A stretch of 64,000 nt of DNA from Nocardia sp. BMG111209 (GTDB lineage: Bacteria > Actinomycetota > Actinomycetes > Mycobacteriales > Mycobacteriaceae), in the NCBI RefSeq assembly GCF_000381925.1, contig NZ_KB907309.1:868001-932000 (forward strand). Reading direction: 5' to 3'. Below, in pieces: positions 22,554 through 30,627 of the stretch (positions are counted from its first letter, which is position 1; each line of letters opens with the position of its first letter). Below the pieces are notes generated by a model. It was not told where the DNA came from. It did no database searches and saw nothing but the letters and a program-made list of their open reading frames with translations. The translations under genes and the position numbers were made by a program.

Positions 22554-23489
22554 TCAGCCCAGTTGCGGGGCGATCTCGGCGGCCACCAGCTCCAGGTGAT
22601 CCAGATCCGAGAGGTCGAGCAGCTGCAGGTAGAGCCGGGTGATGCCGGTGGCCTCGCGGTAGCGGCCGATCTTGTCGACCACCTCGGCGGGCGAGCCGCC
22701 GAGACCGTTGGCGCGCAGTTCGGCGGGCTCGCGGCCGATGGCGGCGGCCCGGCGGGACACCTCGGCCTCGTCGCGCCCGACACACAGCACCTGCGCGACC
22801 GACCGGATGATCTCGCCCGGGTCCCGGCCGATCGCCTGCGCGGCGGCGGTGACCCGTTCGAATTGGGTTGTGGCCGTATCGGTATCGGAGAAGGCGACGT
22901 TGAACTCCTGTGCGAAGCGGGCCGCCAGTTCCGGCGTGCGCTTCTTGCCGAAGCCACCGATGATCACCGGCGGACCCGGCCGCTGCACCGGCTTCGGCAG
23001 TGCCGGTGCGCCTGCCAGCCGGTAGTGCTTGCCGGTGAAGTCGAAGCTGCCGCCCTCCGGGGTGGCCCACAGCCCGGTGATGATCTCCAGCTGTTCCGCG
23101 AATCGATCGAAACGTTCTGCCGGGCCGGGCAATTCGATGCCGTAGGCCTCGTGCTCACCCGCGAACCAGCCCGCGCCGAGCCCGAATTCGACTCGGCCGC
23201 CGGACATCCGGTCCACCTGCGCCACCGAGACGGCCAGTACCGACGGATGCCGGAAGGTGGCCGAGGTGACCAGGGTGCCCAGCCGGATACGGGAGGTCTC
23301 CCGGGCCAGCGCCGCCAGCGTGAGCCAGGCGTCGGTGGGGCCCGGCAGCCCGGACACCCCGCCCATCTTCAGGAAGTGGTCGGAACGGAAGAAGGCGTCG
23401 AAGCCGGCGGCCTCGGTCGCCTTCGCCACGCGCAACAAGTCGTCGTAGTCGGCCCCCTGCTGGGGCTCGGTGAAGATGCGTAGGTCCAC
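22554..23489 (-). CDS. LLM class F420-dependent oxidoreductase
   Basis: 311 residues, a luciferase-like TIM barrel: GFDAFFRSDHFLKMGG near 30-45, LGTLVTSATFRHPSVLA, VEFGLGAGWFAGEHEAYG near 100-118, and PPVIIGGFGKKR near 170. The F420 version is favoured by the SDHF and GAGW motifs, as in actinobacterial family members. The reaction is not inferable. GTG 23489 is chosen because homologues begin near DLRIFTEPQ; a TTG at 23501 is possible and no clear ribosome-binding site is visible for either. Convergent with the MMPL gene. Confidence 0.85.
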   Translation of the reverse strand: MDLRIFTEPQQGADYDDLLRVAKATEAAGFDAFFRSDHFLKMGGVSGLPGPTDAWLTLAALARETSRIRLGTLVTSATFRHPSVLAVSVAQVDRMSGGRVEFGLGAGWFAGEHEAYGIELPGPAERFDRFAEQLEIITGLWATPEGGSFDFTGKHYRLAGAPALPKPVQRPGPPVIIGGFGKKRTPELAARFAQEFNVAFSDTDTATTQFERVTAAAQAIGRDPGEIIRSVAQVLCVGRDEAEVSRRAAAIGREPAELRANGLGGSPAEVVDKIGRYREATGITRLYLQLLDLSDLDHLELVAAEIAPQLG

Positions 23490-23571
23490 GTCCGCCCACA
23501 ATAGTCCCCTGATCGGACGAATTCGTGGCGGTGGCGGACCGGACCCCCGGCCCGGCGACGTTGCCGCCGGT

Positions 23572-24417
23572 TCAGGACGGCGGGGTGAATTGGCTCGCCG
23601 TGAACGTCGCGCCCTGCGGGTCGCGGATCACCGCGTCCCGGGTCCAGTCGGTATCGCCGGTGGCGAGTACGGTGCCGCCCAGTCGTGTTGCCGCACTGGC
23701 GGTTTCGTCGCGATCGGCCACGGTGAAGGCAACGTGCCAGCGCGGCGTCTCGCCGGGCGCGAGCGGCTCCACCCAGCCGATCGCATCGGCGAAACCGGGC
23801 GGCACCATGGGACCGGATTGGCGCTCGCGAATATCCGGATCGACGGTCGCGGCGAGATGATCACCGTAGCCGGGGCGGCGGATCATCGTCGCGAAGCCGA
23901 GATCCTCGATGGACCAGCCGAAAACCTCGGTGTAGAAGGCCTGCGACCCCGCCGGGTCGGCCGTGCGCAGATTGCTGAAATTCCACGCACCGGGCACGTT
24001 GACGAGCTGCGCGCCGGACCGGCGGCCGGCCTGCCACAGCCGGAACCCGGCGCCGGTCGGATCCGCGCAGACCGCGAGAATCCCACCCTCACCGGCAGGT
24101 GTGGGCGGTGCGACGACGCGGCCGCCCGCGGCCACGATCCGGTCGGCGGCGGCCTGCGCATCGTCGACGGCGACATAGGTGTTCCACGTTGCCGATCCGG
24201 GCCGTGCGGCCGCCGGATCGACGGGAACTCCGATACCCGCGACATCCGCACCGGCCAGCTGCGCGATGACATACCGCGACGGCGCGCCCGGTGGCGTCGC
24301 GTCGGCGAAGGTCCAGCCGAATATGTTGCCGTAGAACGCTTTCGCGGCCTCGACATCGAGGCACTCCACGTCGATCCATGACGTCACACCTGCGGGATAG
24401 GTCCGCACACCGGTCAT
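23572..24417 (-). CDS. Two-domain VOC (glyoxalase/bleomycin-resistance fold) protein
   Basis: 281 residues containing two vicinal-oxygen-chelate domains (~10-130 and ~140-270): SWIDVECLDVEAAKAFYGNI begins the first and WNFSNLRTADPAGSQAFYTEV the second. ATG 24417 has GGGAG 6 nt upstream. The layout resembles M. tuberculosis Rv0577 (CFP30B). Metal binding and substrate cannot be deduced. Confidence 0.85.
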   Translation of the reverse strand: MTGVRTYPAGVTSWIDVECLDVEAAKAFYGNIFGWTFADATPPGAPSRYVIAQLAGADVAGIGVPVDPAAARPGSATWNTYVAVDDAQAAADRIVAAGGRVVAPPTPAGEGGILAVCADPTGAGFRLWQAGRRSGAQLVNVPGAWNFSNLRTADPAGSQAFYTEVFGWSIEDLGFATMIRRPGYGDHLAATVDPDIRERQSGPMVPPGFADAIGWVEPLAPGETPRWHVAFTVADRDETASAATRLGGTVLATGDTDWTRDAVIRDPQGATFTASQFTPPS

Positions 24418-24554
24418 CTGTGACTCCCTTCGGTCTCGGTTCCGACCGTAGCCCCGGATACCGACAAGTCGGGCCGCGCCGCGAGCGATCCGCCGGATCG
24501 GCCCGAGACGGATTCGTTATCGAATGTACGTTCGAACCGGAGTAGTCTCGGCCC

Positions 24555-24749
24555 ATGCCCCTCGACCGCCACCTCCACTTCGCGCAGTTGTGGCTCGAAC
24601 AGGTCCGCGACACCCTCGCCGCGGCTGCAGCCACCGGCACCCCGGTACCACCCGAGCAGTTGAACATCATGTCCGGCAAGATCGCCGCGGGCCTGCGGGT
24701 GTTCAGCGAATTGGCCGAACATCGGCCGCACTGGGAGCAGGCGGGATGA
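24555..24749 (+). CDS. Small hypothetical protein
   Basis: 64 residues, predicted helical (FAQLWLEQVRDTLAAAAA, SGKIAAGLRVFSELAEH), soluble. The composition is protein-like rather than the Arg/Pro/Ala bias seen in non-coding frames here. A GGAG lies about 12 nt upstream of ATG 24555. Just 3 bp separate its stop from the tRNA terminator hairpin. No family recognised. Confidence 0.55.
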   Translation: MPLDRHLHFAQLWLEQVRDTLAAAAATGTPVPPEQLNIMSGKIAAGLRVFSELAEHRPHWEQAG

Positions 24750-24752
24750 AAA

Positions 24753-24784
24753 AGCCCCTCACCTGCCGAAACAGGTAAGGGGCT
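24753..24784 (-). terminator. Intrinsic terminator of tRNA-Ser(CGA)
   Basis: Read on the minus strand, AGCCCCTTACCTG pairs with CAGGTGAGGGGCT (one mismatch) across a short TTTCGG loop and is followed directly by TTTTTC, a classical intrinsic terminator. It starts 5 bp after the tRNA and may also end the facing small ORF transcript. Confidence 0.85.
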
Positions 24785-24789
24785 CGAGG

Positions 24790-24877
24790 CGGTGGCGGAG
24801 GGATTTGAACCCTCGGTGGGGGGATACCCCACACACGCTTTCGAGGCGTGCTCCTTAGGCCGCTCGGACACGCCACC
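24790..24877 (-). tRNA. tRNA-Ser(CGA)
   Basis: Minus-strand acceptor GGTGGCG pairs with CGCCACC. The anticodon loop CTCGAAA gives anticodon CGA; a long variable arm (TGTGGGGTATCCCCCCA) and T-arm GGTTCAAATCC are present. Decodes UCG. CCA not encoded. Confidence 0.95.
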
Positions 24878-24942
24878 GCGGGTGACTTTACCGGAAGGGT
24901 CGCCGAAACCGTAAATCGCCTGGATCCCGCTGCCGCGGCCGA

Positions 24943-25413
24943 TCAGGGGCGCTGGGTGCGGAAGAAGGCGTCCAGCCTTGCGGCACACTCGGATTCGAGA
25001 ATGCCGCCCCGAACCTCGGGACGATGATTGAGACGACGGTCACGCACCACATCCCACAGCGAGCCGACGGCGCCGGTCTTCGGCTCCCATGCCCCGAAGA
25101 CCAGCCGCCGCACCCGGGCCAGCACCAGGGCCCCGGCGCACATCGTGCAGGGCTCCAGGGTCACCGCGAGGGTGGCCTCGGACAGCCGCCAGCCGTCGCC
25201 GCCCACCGCCGCGGCGGCGCGCAGCGCGAGGATCTCGGCGTGTGCGGTCGGGTCGCCGGTCGCCTCGCGCGCGTTGGCCGCGCGGGCCAGCTCGCGGCCG
25301 TCGGCGTCGAATACGACCGCGCCGACGGGCACGTCCCGGGGGTCCGCGGCGTCGGCGGCGGCCAGAGCCGCGCGCACGTACGCCTCGTCGAGAGCGGGTG
25401 AGGGTGGCCGCAT
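24943..25413 (-). CDS. tadA: tRNA-specific adenosine deaminase
   Basis: 156 residues with the zinc-deaminase motifs HAEILAL (His-Ala-Glu, near 60) and PCTMCAGAL (near 90), and the RLNHRPEVRGG tail that contacts tRNA. It converts adenosine 34 of tRNA-Arg(ACG) to inosine; that tRNA is encoded in this window at 35487-35559. The ATG follows the stop of the upstream gene directly (TGAATG), so the two are translated together. The same pair occurs in M. tuberculosis (Rv3752c-Rv3753c). Confidence 0.93.
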   Translation of the reverse strand: MRPPSPALDEAYVRAALAAADAADPRDVPVGAVVFDADGRELARAANAREATGDPTAHAEILALRAAAAVGGDGWRLSEATLAVTLEPCTMCAGALVLARVRRLVFGAWEPKTGAVGSLWDVVRDRRLNHRPEVRGGILESECAARLDAFFRTQRP

Positions 25414-25950
25414 TCAGTGCGGCAGTTTGTCCAGCACCGCGGTGAGTTCACCCGCGAAGCCCAGGCGCTGCGCGATCATCGTGATCTGCTCGTCCGGATA
25501 GAGCTCGGTATCGGCCAGGATCACGCTGAGCACCGGCTCCGGCAGGCCGAGATCGGCGAGCACACCGAGATCGCCTTCGCCCCAGGGCTCCACGTCATCG
25601 ATCTCGTCGGGATCGATATCGGGGATCTCGATGTTCAACTCGTCCAGGACATCGGCGGCGATGTCGTAGTCGATCGCGGCGGTGGCATCGGAGAGCAACA
25701 GACGGCTGCCGGCCGGGCCCGGCCGCAGCACGACGAAGAATTCATCGTCCACGTCGAGTAATCCGAACACGGCTCCGGTGCTGCGCAGCGCTCGCAGCTC
25801 GCTGTCCGCCGCCTCCAGGCTGAGCAGTGCGGCCGAACTGAGCGGGCTGCACCGCCACTTGCTGTCCTCGCGAATTACCGCCACGGCGAAGCCATCCACG
25901 TCGTCGCCTTCATCCGACGCCGCCCTGTTCGTGCTCGAGCGCTGTGCCAT
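25414..25950 (-). CDS. tRNA adenosine deaminase-associated protein
   Basis: 178 residues from ATG 25950 (MAQRSS). It is acidic, with DDVDGFAVAVIREDSKWRC near 15-33, GLLDVDDEFFVVLRP near 65 and a strongly acidic stretch DIDPDEIDDVEPWGEGD near 115-135. The family is found in actinobacteria immediately upstream of tadA and is named for that linkage; its mechanism is not established. Divergent from tyrA. Confidence 0.85.
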   Translation of the reverse strand: MAQRSSTNRAASDEGDDVDGFAVAVIREDSKWRCSPLSSAALLSLEAADSELRALRSTGAVFGLLDVDDEFFVVLRPGPAGSRLLLSDATAAIDYDIAADVLDELNIEIPDIDPDEIDDVEPWGEGDLGVLADLGLPEPVLSVILADTELYPDEQITMIAQRLGFAGELTAVLDKLPH

Positions 25951-26008
25951 GGCCGCAACGGTAGTCCGCTTCGGCGGAAATGTTGAAGTCGTATGCGAAT
26001 CTGATTCG

Positions 26009-26959
26009 ATGACAGCCCTACGGAAATCAGCGGTATGTGTGCTGGGCACCGGACTGATCGGAGGGTCCGTGCTGCGCGCCGCCGCGGCGGCAGGCTACCG
26101 GAGCTGGGGATACAACCGTTCCGCCGCAGGTGCGGAGGCCGCGCGGGCCGACGGATTCGACGTCGGCACCGATATCCGGCCGGTCCTGGAGCGGGCCGCG
26201 GCCGAGGATGCGGTGATCGTGGTGGGGGTGCCGATGCCCGCGCTGGACTCGGTCCTCTCCGATATCCGGCTGCTCGCCCCGGGCTGTGTGCTCACCGATG
26301 TGATCAGCGTGAAGGCGCCGGTGCTGGCGACCGTGCGCAAGCACGAACTCGAGGCGCGGTTCGTCGGTGGGCATCCGATGGCCGGCACGGCCGAATCCGG
26401 TTGGGCGGCATCCGGTGCCGATCTGTTCGCCGGTGCGGTGTGGGCGCTGGGGGTCGATCCCGGCACCCACGCCGAGTCCTGGACGCGGGTGGCACGACTG
26501 GCGCTGGATTGCGGTGCGGTGATCGCCCCGGTGGTCGCCGAGGAACACGATCGCGCGGTCGCGCGGATCTCGCATCTGCCGCATGTGCTCGCCGAGACGC
26601 TCGCGGTGGCCGGGGCCGCCGGCGGTGATCTGGCGCTGGGACTGGCCGCCGGATCCTTCCGGGACGGCACCCGCGTCGCGGGCACCGCGCCCGGCCTGGT
26701 CCGCGCGATCTGCGAGCCGAATGCCGCGGCGCTGCTCGACGCGCTGGACGACACGCTGCGACTGCTCGGCGACGCCCGCGACACGCTGGCCGCCGACGGC
26801 ACGCTCGGCACGCTGATCGATGCCGGATACAGCGAACGCAACCGCTACGACACGCTGGAACGCGAGGACATCACCGGCATCCGCCCCGGCGACCACGACT
26901 GGCACGAGCGCTTGCGCGCGGCCGGGCAGCGCGGCGGGGTGATCCGGCAGCTGGACTGA
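26009..26959 (+). CDS. tyrA: Prephenate dehydrogenase
   Basis: 316 residues. The NAD-binding GTGLIGGSVLRAA lies near residues 12-24, and GGHPMAGTAESGW near 115-127 holds the conserved His and Gly residues of the prephenate site. ISHLPHVLAETLA near 185 carries a second conserved His. Converts prephenate to 4-hydroxyphenylpyruvate for tyrosine. No regulatory ACT domain is present. The gene order tadA / partner / divergent tyrA matches M. tuberculosis Rv3752c-Rv3754. ATG 26009; ribosome-binding site weak. Confidence 0.92.
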   Translation: MTALRKSAVCVLGTGLIGGSVLRAAAAAGYRSWGYNRSAAGAEAARADGFDVGTDIRPVLERAAAEDAVIVVGVPMPALDSVLSDIRLLAPGCVLTDVISVKAPVLATVRKHELEARFVGGHPMAGTAESGWAASGADLFAGAVWALGVDPGTHAESWTRVARLALDCGAVIAPVVAEEHDRAVARISHLPHVLAETLAVAGAAGGDLALGLAAGSFRDGTRVAGTAPGLVRAICEPNAAALLDALDDTLRLLGDARDTLAADGTLGTLIDAGYSERNRYDTLEREDITGIRPGDHDWHERLRAAGQRGGVIRQLD

Positions 26960-26967
26960 TCGGCCGA

Positions 26968-27606
26968 TCAGATCCGCTCGGCGAGACCCGGATAGTTCAG
27001 CAGGAAGCCGTCCTGGTCGACTGTCACGGTCGCGGTGGACACCGGCGACAGCACGTGGATGCCGTCGGCGCCGCTGGAGTAGGTCAGCTTCGCCTCCTCG
27101 ACCAGCAGTTCCGGCAGCCGCACGTAGACGACCGGCACCTCCACGTAGTCGGAGGTGCGGGACAGGCCGAAGCGCCGGATCGGGAGGGTGTTGAAGAACG
27201 GGCTGAGCACCACGTCGACATCCAGGGCATCACCGAAGGTGGATCGCACATGGCTGCCGCCGGCGTCGATCAGCCAGTAGTTCTCCTCGTCGCGCGCGAT
27301 CGACGCATGCCGCTCGCCCGCGGCGACCGTACTGCGCAGCGACAGCCGCTTGGTCATCCCGGCCTCGTCGGTGACCAGGTCGTAGGAGGCGCTGAAGGCC
27401 GGGTGATCGTCACACTCACCGGCGATGATGCGGCCGGAGGCCCGGATGCGGTTACCGGTGACGGTCACCCGGACCGACTCCATCCGGGAGAAATTGTGTG
27501 CTCGCCAGGTGAGAATCGCCGGCCAGCGCGACTCCGCCGCGACCGTGTCCCCGTTGCGGCCGCCCTCTTGCGCGGCCGTCGTATCACCCTGGGCTGGATT
27601 CGTCAC
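26968..27606 (-). CDS. Putative glycolipid-binding protein
   Basis: 212 residues resembling the Glycolipid_bind (DUF1089) family: WPAILTWRAHNFSRMESVRV near the N-terminus, ASYDLVTDEAGMTKRLSL in the middle, LDVDVVLSPFFNTLPIRR near 130, and VPVVYVRLPELLVEEAKLTYS near 155-175. Beta-rich, no signal peptide. Binding to glycolipid is a family inference. TAACGT at 27613-27618 lies exactly 6 nt before GTG 27606, so the message is probably leaderless. It is 9 bp from the facing tyrA stop. Confidence 0.8.
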   Translation of the reverse strand: MTNPAQGDTTAAQEGGRNGDTVAAESRWPAILTWRAHNFSRMESVRVTVTGNRIRASGRIIAGECDDHPAFSASYDLVTDEAGMTKRLSLRSTVAAGERHASIARDEENYWLIDAGGSHVRSTFGDALDVDVVLSPFFNTLPIRRFGLSRTSDYVEVPVVYVRLPELLVEEAKLTYSSGADGIHVLSPVSTATVTVDQDGFLLNYPGLAERI

Positions 27607-27690
27607 CCCTCTACGTTAGGTGACGACGGCCCACAGGTTACGCCCCAGTCATCGGAGTGCCGCTCGCGCGCAGTCCGAACGGAACCCGAC

Positions 27691-30627
27691 CTACACCAGC
27701 GACTCCCGCCACGCGGTGTGCAGCGCGGCGAAACGTCCTGTGGCAGCGACCAATTCGTCGGGCGACCCGTCCTCGACCACCCGGCCGGCCTCCAGCACCA
27801 GCACCCGATCGGCAATCGCGACCGTGGACAGCCGATGCGCGATGATGACGGCCGTGCGGCCGTACAGCACCGTCTCGAGCGCCCGCTGCACCAGCCGCTC
27901 GCCCGGAATATCCAGGCTGGACGTGGCCTCGTCCAGCACGATCACCGCCGGATCCGCCAGGAAAACCCTGGCGAACGCCACCAGCTGCCGCTGCCCGGCC
28001 GACAACCGGCCGCCGCGCTTGCGCACATCGGTCTCGAAGCCCTCGGGCAGCGTATCGACGAAATCCGCCAGCCCGACCGCACCGGCCGCGGCCCGCACCT
28101 CCGCATCGGTGGCCTCCGGCTTGCCGAGCCGGATGTTGTCGGCCACCGAACCGGAGAACAGGTACGACTCCTGGGTCACCATGGTGATGTTGCGCCGCAG
28201 CTCGACATCGGCGATATCGCGCAGGTCGACACCGTCGAGCCGCACGTTGCCGCCGGTCGGGTCGTAGAAGCGCGCCACCAGTTTCGCCAGCGTCGACTTC
28301 CCGGCCCCCGTCGCACCGACCAGCGCCACCACCTGCCCCGCCGGAACGGTCAGCGACAACTCCAACTGGGTCGGACGGTCGCCGAACCGGGACACACCCG
28401 CGTCACCGGATCCGGACGCGCCCGCGTCACCGGGCCGGGTTCCGGTCGCGTCACCGCGCCGGGATGCGGTCGCGTCACCGGGCCGGGATGCGGTCGCGTC
28501 ACCGGGCCGGGATGCGGTCACGTCACCGGGCCGGGATGCGGTCGTACTCGCGGCCGCGTCGCCTACCACCCGGTCCGATCCCGCGCCGTCGCGCCCTGCC
28601 TCGGCCGAGCCCACCGCCGGGTCTGCCCTAACCGGACCCGAGCCCATGGCGTCGTGCCCTGCCTCGGCCCAGCCCACTACCGGGTCTGTCCCAACCGGAC
28701 CCGAGCCCATGGCGTCGTGCCCTGCCTCGGCCCAGCCCACTACCGGGTCTGTCCCAACCGGACCCGAGCCCATGGCGTCGTGCCCTGCCTCGGCCCAGCC
28801 CACTACCGGGTCTGTCCCAACCGGACCCGAGCCCATGCCGTCGTGCCCGGTCGTGGCCGCGTCGGGATCCGGTCCCGCACCCCCACGCAACGGGTAGTCG
28901 AAGGACACCCGGTCGAAGCGCAGTTTGCCGCGGGCTCGCGCACCCGGCTCGGCCACCGGGCGGGGTTCGAGCGGTTCCGGCACGGTCGGCCGCTCCTCCA
29001 GCACTCCGGAGATCCGCTCCAGCGCCGCGGCCGCCGACTGGTACGAGTTGAAAACCTGTGCCAGTTCGTCCAGCGGGCCGTAGAACTGCCGCAGGTAGAG
29101 CAGGAAGGCGGCCAGCACGCCGATCGCGGTGTCGCCGCGGATCACCCGCCAGCCGCCGACCAGCAGGATCACCACCGTGGTCGCGCCGCTGATGGCCCGG
29201 ACCAGGCCGATGTAGATCGCCATGCCGCGCAGCGCACTGCTGTTGGCGGCCCGATATTCGGTGTCCTCGACGCCCAGGATGGTCTGGTTACGCTCCTCAC
29301 GCCGGAACGCCTGCACCGCGCGGATACCGCCCATGGTCTCCACGAAGTGGACCACGACCTTCGCGATCGCGCCGCGGGTGCGCCGATACCCGGCCCGCTG
29401 ATGCCGCTGGGCCCAGCGGGTGATGTAGACCAGCGGCACGAAGCCGGCCAGCACCACCAGCGCCAGCGGCACGTCCAGCCACAGCAGCACCACCGCGATC
29501 GTCGCCAGCGACAGCACCGCGCTGAGCGCGTCGTTCAGCGCGCGGTCCAGCAGATCCTCCAGCGATTCCAGATCGCTGGTCAGCCGGGCGACGATCTTGC
29601 CGGAGGTATAGGTCTCGTGGAAGGCGACCGGCAGCCGCTGCACATGCGTGAACACCCGCAGCCGCAGATCGACCAGGACCTGCTGGCTCAGCTGCGCGGC
29701 CGTCCGCACGAACAAGAAGGTCGTCACCCCACTGAGCAGCGCACATCCGGCCGACCCCGCGACCGCGACGATCAGCGGTGACCAGTCCCCGCGCATCGCC
29801 GCAGCCACCCCGGCGTCGAGCCCGTACGCGACGAACAGGGGTGCGGCCACGATCGCGGCGTTGTCCAGCACGATGATCACCAGCGCCGCGATCACGCGCA
29901 GCCGATACGGCCGCAACAACGACCACAGCAACCGCCGCGACCTGGCCGCCAGCGCCAGGTTGACCTCCTCGGTCGCCTCGGCCTCCTCCGCGGCCACCCC
30001 ACGCCACCCGGCTTCCCCGGACCCGCCGGGCACGTCGTCCGCCGGAGCATCCTCGATCAGGACCCCAACAGACCCGCCGCCGGACTCCATGCGCCCGCCC
30101 GCTTGCGCGGCAGACCCGCCGCCGATCTCCATGCGCCCGACCGCATTCCCGACGGACCCGCCGCCGGACTCCATGCTGCCGGCAGCTTTCGCGACGGACC
30201 CGCCGCCGGCCTCCGTGCGCCCGACCGCATTCCCGACGGACCCACCGTCGAACTCCGTGCGCCCGGTCGTATTCCCGACAGACCCGCCGCCGGCCTCCAT
30301 GCGCCCGCCCGTTTTCACGTCGGACCCACCGCCGGACTCTGTGCGCCCGGTCGCATTCGCGACGGATCCACCGTCGGACCCCGTGCGCCCGACCGCTTTC
30401 GCGTCGGAAGCCGATCTGTGGGCCCGGCGAACCGTCTCGGATGCGGCTGCTCCGGAGTGCTGCCTGACGCCGCCGACCTGGCCCGGTGCGGTACCGCCGG
30501 ACACATCGCCCGGCGCGGTCGCCTCGGGGCCTTTCCGGATGTCATCCGCCGGGGCGGGCACGGTTGCACCTTCTGTCACAGCGTGTTTCGACGGCGTCGG
30601 TTTCTCATCGGGCGTGGACCGGGGCAT
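27691..30627 (-). CDS. ABC exporter half-transporter with tandem-repeat tail and NBD insertion
   Basis: 978 residues; typical members have ~600. Residues ~75-195 are 15-residue repeats (GRMESGGGSVGNAV). The transmembrane domain is ~235-530. The ATPase domain starts at 566 with RFDRVSFDYP, is interrupted at ~583-752 by tandem repeats (21-residue GHDAMGSGPVGTDPVVGWAEA units, then 8-residue ASRPGDAT units), and resumes with LELSLTVPAGQ. Walker A GATGAGKS is at 771, signature LSAGQ near 875, VLDEATSSLD near 897, AHRLST near 930. All catalytic residues are intact, so it is the active subunit paired with the gene at 30605-32407, whose end it overlaps by 23 bp. The frame is open throughout. Confidence 0.9.
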   Translation of the reverse strand: MPRSTPDEKPTPSKHAVTEGATVPAPADDIRKGPEATAPGDVSGGTAPGQVGGVRQHSGAAASETVRRAHRSASDAKAVGRTGSDGGSVANATGRTESGGGSDVKTGGRMEAGGGSVGNTTGRTEFDGGSVGNAVGRTEAGGGSVAKAAGSMESGGGSVGNAVGRMEIGGGSAAQAGGRMESGGGSVGVLIEDAPADDVPGGSGEAGWRGVAAEEAEATEEVNLALAARSRRLLWSLLRPYRLRVIAALVIIVLDNAAIVAAPLFVAYGLDAGVAAAMRGDWSPLIVAVAGSAGCALLSGVTTFLFVRTAAQLSQQVLVDLRLRVFTHVQRLPVAFHETYTSGKIVARLTSDLESLEDLLDRALNDALSAVLSLATIAVVLLWLDVPLALVVLAGFVPLVYITRWAQRHQRAGYRRTRGAIAKVVVHFVETMGGIRAVQAFRREERNQTILGVEDTEYRAANSSALRGMAIYIGLVRAISGATTVVILLVGGWRVIRGDTAIGVLAAFLLYLRQFYGPLDELAQVFNSYQSAAAALERISGVLEERPTVPEPLEPRPVAEPGARARGKLRFDRVSFDYPLRGGAGPDPDAATTGHDGMGSGPVGTDPVVGWAEAGHDAMGSGPVGTDPVVGWAEAGHDAMGSGPVGTDPVVGWAEAGHDAMGSGPVRADPAVGSAEAGRDGAGSDRVVGDAAASTTASRPGDVTASRPGDATASRPGDATASRRGDATGTRPGDAGASGSGDAGVSRFGDRPTQLELSLTVPAGQVVALVGATGAGKSTLAKLVARFYDPTGGNVRLDGVDLRDIADVELRRNITMVTQESYLFSGSVADNIRLGKPEATDAEVRAAAGAVGLADFVDTLPEGFETDVRKRGGRLSAGQRQLVAFARVFLADPAVIVLDEATSSLDIPGERLVQRALETVLYGRTAVIIAHRLSTVAIADRVLVLEAGRVVEDGSPDELVAATGRFAALHTAWRESLV
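28395..28560. repeat. 24-nt tandem repeats inside the ABC NBD insertion
   Basis: Units like GTCGCGTCACCGGGCCGGGA plus TGCG encode the octapeptide ASRPGDAT on the minus strand; about five to six copies, the outer ones degenerate. Confidence 0.9.
28582..28833. repeat. 63-nt tandem repeats inside the ABC NBD insertion
   Basis: Exact or near-exact 63-bp units start at 28645, 28708 and 28771, with a diverged unit before and a partial one after. They encode 21-residue blocks on the minus strand. The near identity of the three central copies points to recent expansion or conversion. Confidence 0.95.
30057..30400. repeat. ~45-nt repeats in the ABC protein N-terminal tail
   Basis: Degenerate units on the minus strand encode 15-residue blocks with a GGGSV core and Gly-Arg-x-Glu spacing; seven to eight copies. 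Confidence 0.85.

Noticed and set aside
28582..28833. Regular repeats resembling a CRISPR array
   Set aside because: The repeats are directly adjacent without unique spacers, in frame and coding, and there are no cas genes.
27055..29781. A 908-codon open frame on the plus strand
   Set aside because: Antisense to the glycolipid-binding protein and the repeat-bearing ABC gene; the repeats simply read through on the opposite strand.
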